A stretch of 32,278 bases of DNA from Pirellulales bacterium (GTDB lineage: Bacteria; Planctomycetota; Planctomycetia; Pirellulales; Lacipirellulaceae), in assembly GCA_016930815.1 (NCBI GenBank), contig JAFGFZ010000024.1, positions 1 to 32,278 of the forward strand. Reading direction: 5' to 3'. The notes below the pieces were generated by a model. It was given only the letters and a program-made list of their open reading frames with translations. It was not told the origin of the DNA and ran no database searches. Positions 31,263-32,278 of the stretch are shown here, in pieces (position 1 is the first letter of the stretch; each line of letters begins with the position of its first letter). The translations under genes and the position numbers were made by a program.

Positions 31263-32278
31263 TTCTTTCCTTCAACTTTCACATACTCCTGCCTGGCCTC
31301 GTCATAGACCAAATCGTCATAGTGATAGCAATCGCCGATTGGTGGCGGCGAGGAGAAATTATCGTGCGGTGGTGGTGAACTGCACTGCCATTCCAGCGTC
31401 GCGCCACCCCATGGATTGGCTGGTGCTTGCTTGCCGGCAAACAGGGATCCGATAAGATTCATGGCAACCAGCAAGAGTCCACCGACAAAGATAAAACCGC
31501 CGATCGAGGAGATCATCTGATAGAAGGCGAATTCCGGATTCGCTTCCAAGAGCCGTGTGAAATCGAAGTACCGGCGCGGCATGCCGCGGGCGCCGATGAT
31601 GAACTGGGGAAAGTAGGTCAGGTTGAATCCAATCAATATGATCAAAGCCGTGATCTGGCCCCACCTGATGTTGTACATGCGGCCTGTCATTTTTGGCCAC
31701 CAGAAATAGAGCCCGGATATAAAGCCCATCAACATGCCACCGAGCATCGTGTAGTGGAAATGGGCGACGACAAAGGAGGTGTCGTGGACATGAATATCCG
31801 TCGCCAGCGCTCCGAGGAACAGACCCGTTAATCCCCCAATTCCGAAGAGGAATATAAACAGAAGTGCAAAACACATCGGTGGCGCCAAGCTGATCGAACC
31901 CTTGTACATCGTGGCCAGCCAGTTGAATACCTTGATTGCCGATGGAATTGCCACCGTGAACGTCAGAGCGCTGAAAATCATGGCGACGAGTTTCGACTGG
32001 CCGCTGACAAACATGTGATGGCCCCACACGAGAAAGCCCAACAGGGCAATCGCAATACTGCTGTACGCAATCATCCTGTAGCCAAAAATATGTTTGCGCG
32101 AGAAGACGGAGATCACTTCACTGATAATCCCCATTGCTGGCAAGATCATGATGTAGACCGCTGGATGCGAATAGAACCAGAAGAAATGCTGGAATAGAAT
32201 CGGATCCCCGCCCATTTTTTGATCAAATATGCCAATCCCCAGCAGCCGCTCCACGGCTAGAAGCAGGAGCGTGATCGC
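31259..32278 (-). CDS. ctaD: Cytochrome c oxidase subunit I, 5' end beyond the window (A2-type)
   Basis: The frame continues without a stop to the window edge, so about the first 200 residues are missing. The 339 residues visible contain the CuB histidine and cross-linked tyrosine motif YSHPAVY, the CuB histidine pair (WGHHMFVSG), the K-channel lysine (AIPSAIKVF) and the heme a/a3 ligand segment [16 protein letters not shown]. The YSHPxV motif, lacking the Glu of GHPEV, places it with A2-type heme-copper oxidases, which use the Tyr-Ser pair at the end of the D-channel instead. It catalyses oxygen reduction coupled to proton pumping, and is followed by subunits III and IV. Confidence 0.95.
   Translation of the reverse strand, partial: AITLLLLAVERLLGIGIFDQKMGGDPILFQHFFWFYSHPAVYIMILPAMGIISEVISVFSRKHIFGYRMIAYSSIAIALLGFLVWGHHMFVSGQSKLVAMIFSALTFTVAIPSAIKVFNWLATMYKGSISLAPPMCFALLFIFLFGIGGLTGLFLGALATDIHVHDTSFVVAHFHYTMLGGMLMGFISGLYFWWPKMTGRMYNIRWGQITALIILIGFNLTYFPQFIIGARGMPRRYFDFTRLLEANPEFAFYQMISSIGGFIFVGGLLLVAMNLIGSLFAGKQAPANPWGGATLEWQCSSPPPHDNFSSPPPIGDCYHYDDLVYDEARQEYVKVEGKK

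Overview
The window (about 32 kb, roughly 50% GC) looks like a Gram-negative bacterial chromosome: it has TolC, a lipoprotein adaptor, an RND pump, DsbD and periplasmic thioredoxins. It combines aerobic respiration (cytochrome oxidase) with anaerobe-type genes (NifX-like and FmdB-like proteins, a radical SAM enzyme, a hemerythrin-like protein, sigma-54 control). That suggests a facultative or microaerophilic organism. I lean weakly towards a planctomycete-like or other environmental lineage; nothing here fixes the taxonomy. I see no mobile element, CRISPR array, rRNA or prophage.

Layout. 193-2793: a secreted thioredoxin-like protein diverging from an exported YtcJ-type amidohydrolase. 2754-7105 (minus): operon gdh - pntAa - pntAb - pntB, coupling glutamate dehydrogenase to the proton-driven transhydrogenase. 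7277-7915: a SAM methyltransferase. 8470-10720 (plus): two small uncharacterised proteins, then a PAS/AAA+/Fis sigma-54 activator. 11093-12856 (minus): NifX-like, Cys-rich mini-protein, FmdB-like and radical SAM operon. 13275-19993 (plus): TolC, adaptor and RND pump; the adaptor carries an unusual extra C-terminal domain. 20067-20657 (minus): hemerythrin-like protein. 21084-26957 (plus): two thioredoxins, DsbD, a NapH-like polyferredoxin, a TSUP permease and an OsmC-like protein. 27056-29542: YggS-type PLP protein converging on a CoA-disulfide reductase/rhodanese fusion. 29663-29735: tRNA-Glu. 29975-32278 (minus): cytochrome oxidase subunits IV, III and I; subunit I runs off the window.

Main discovery. 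Four promoters around the sigma-54 activator gene share one architecture: a -24/-12 element (GG-N10-GC) preceded by two copies of the palindrome TTGC-N5-GC(A/G)A. The copies are exactly 33 bp apart, centred 109-110 and 142-143 bp upstream of the -12 G. They precede the small-protein genes (8274), the nifX-like operon (12873, minus), the adaptor/RND pump (14882) and the hemerythrin-like gene (20712, minus). The repeated geometry is strong evidence for one enhancer-dependent regulon, most simply driven by the activator encoded at 9356-10720. It would link a cysteine-bearing PAS sensor, metal-cluster-type proteins, a hemerythrin-like protein and an efflux pump, possibly a response to a redox-active compound, oxygen, NO or a metal. 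The signal itself cannot be read from sequence.
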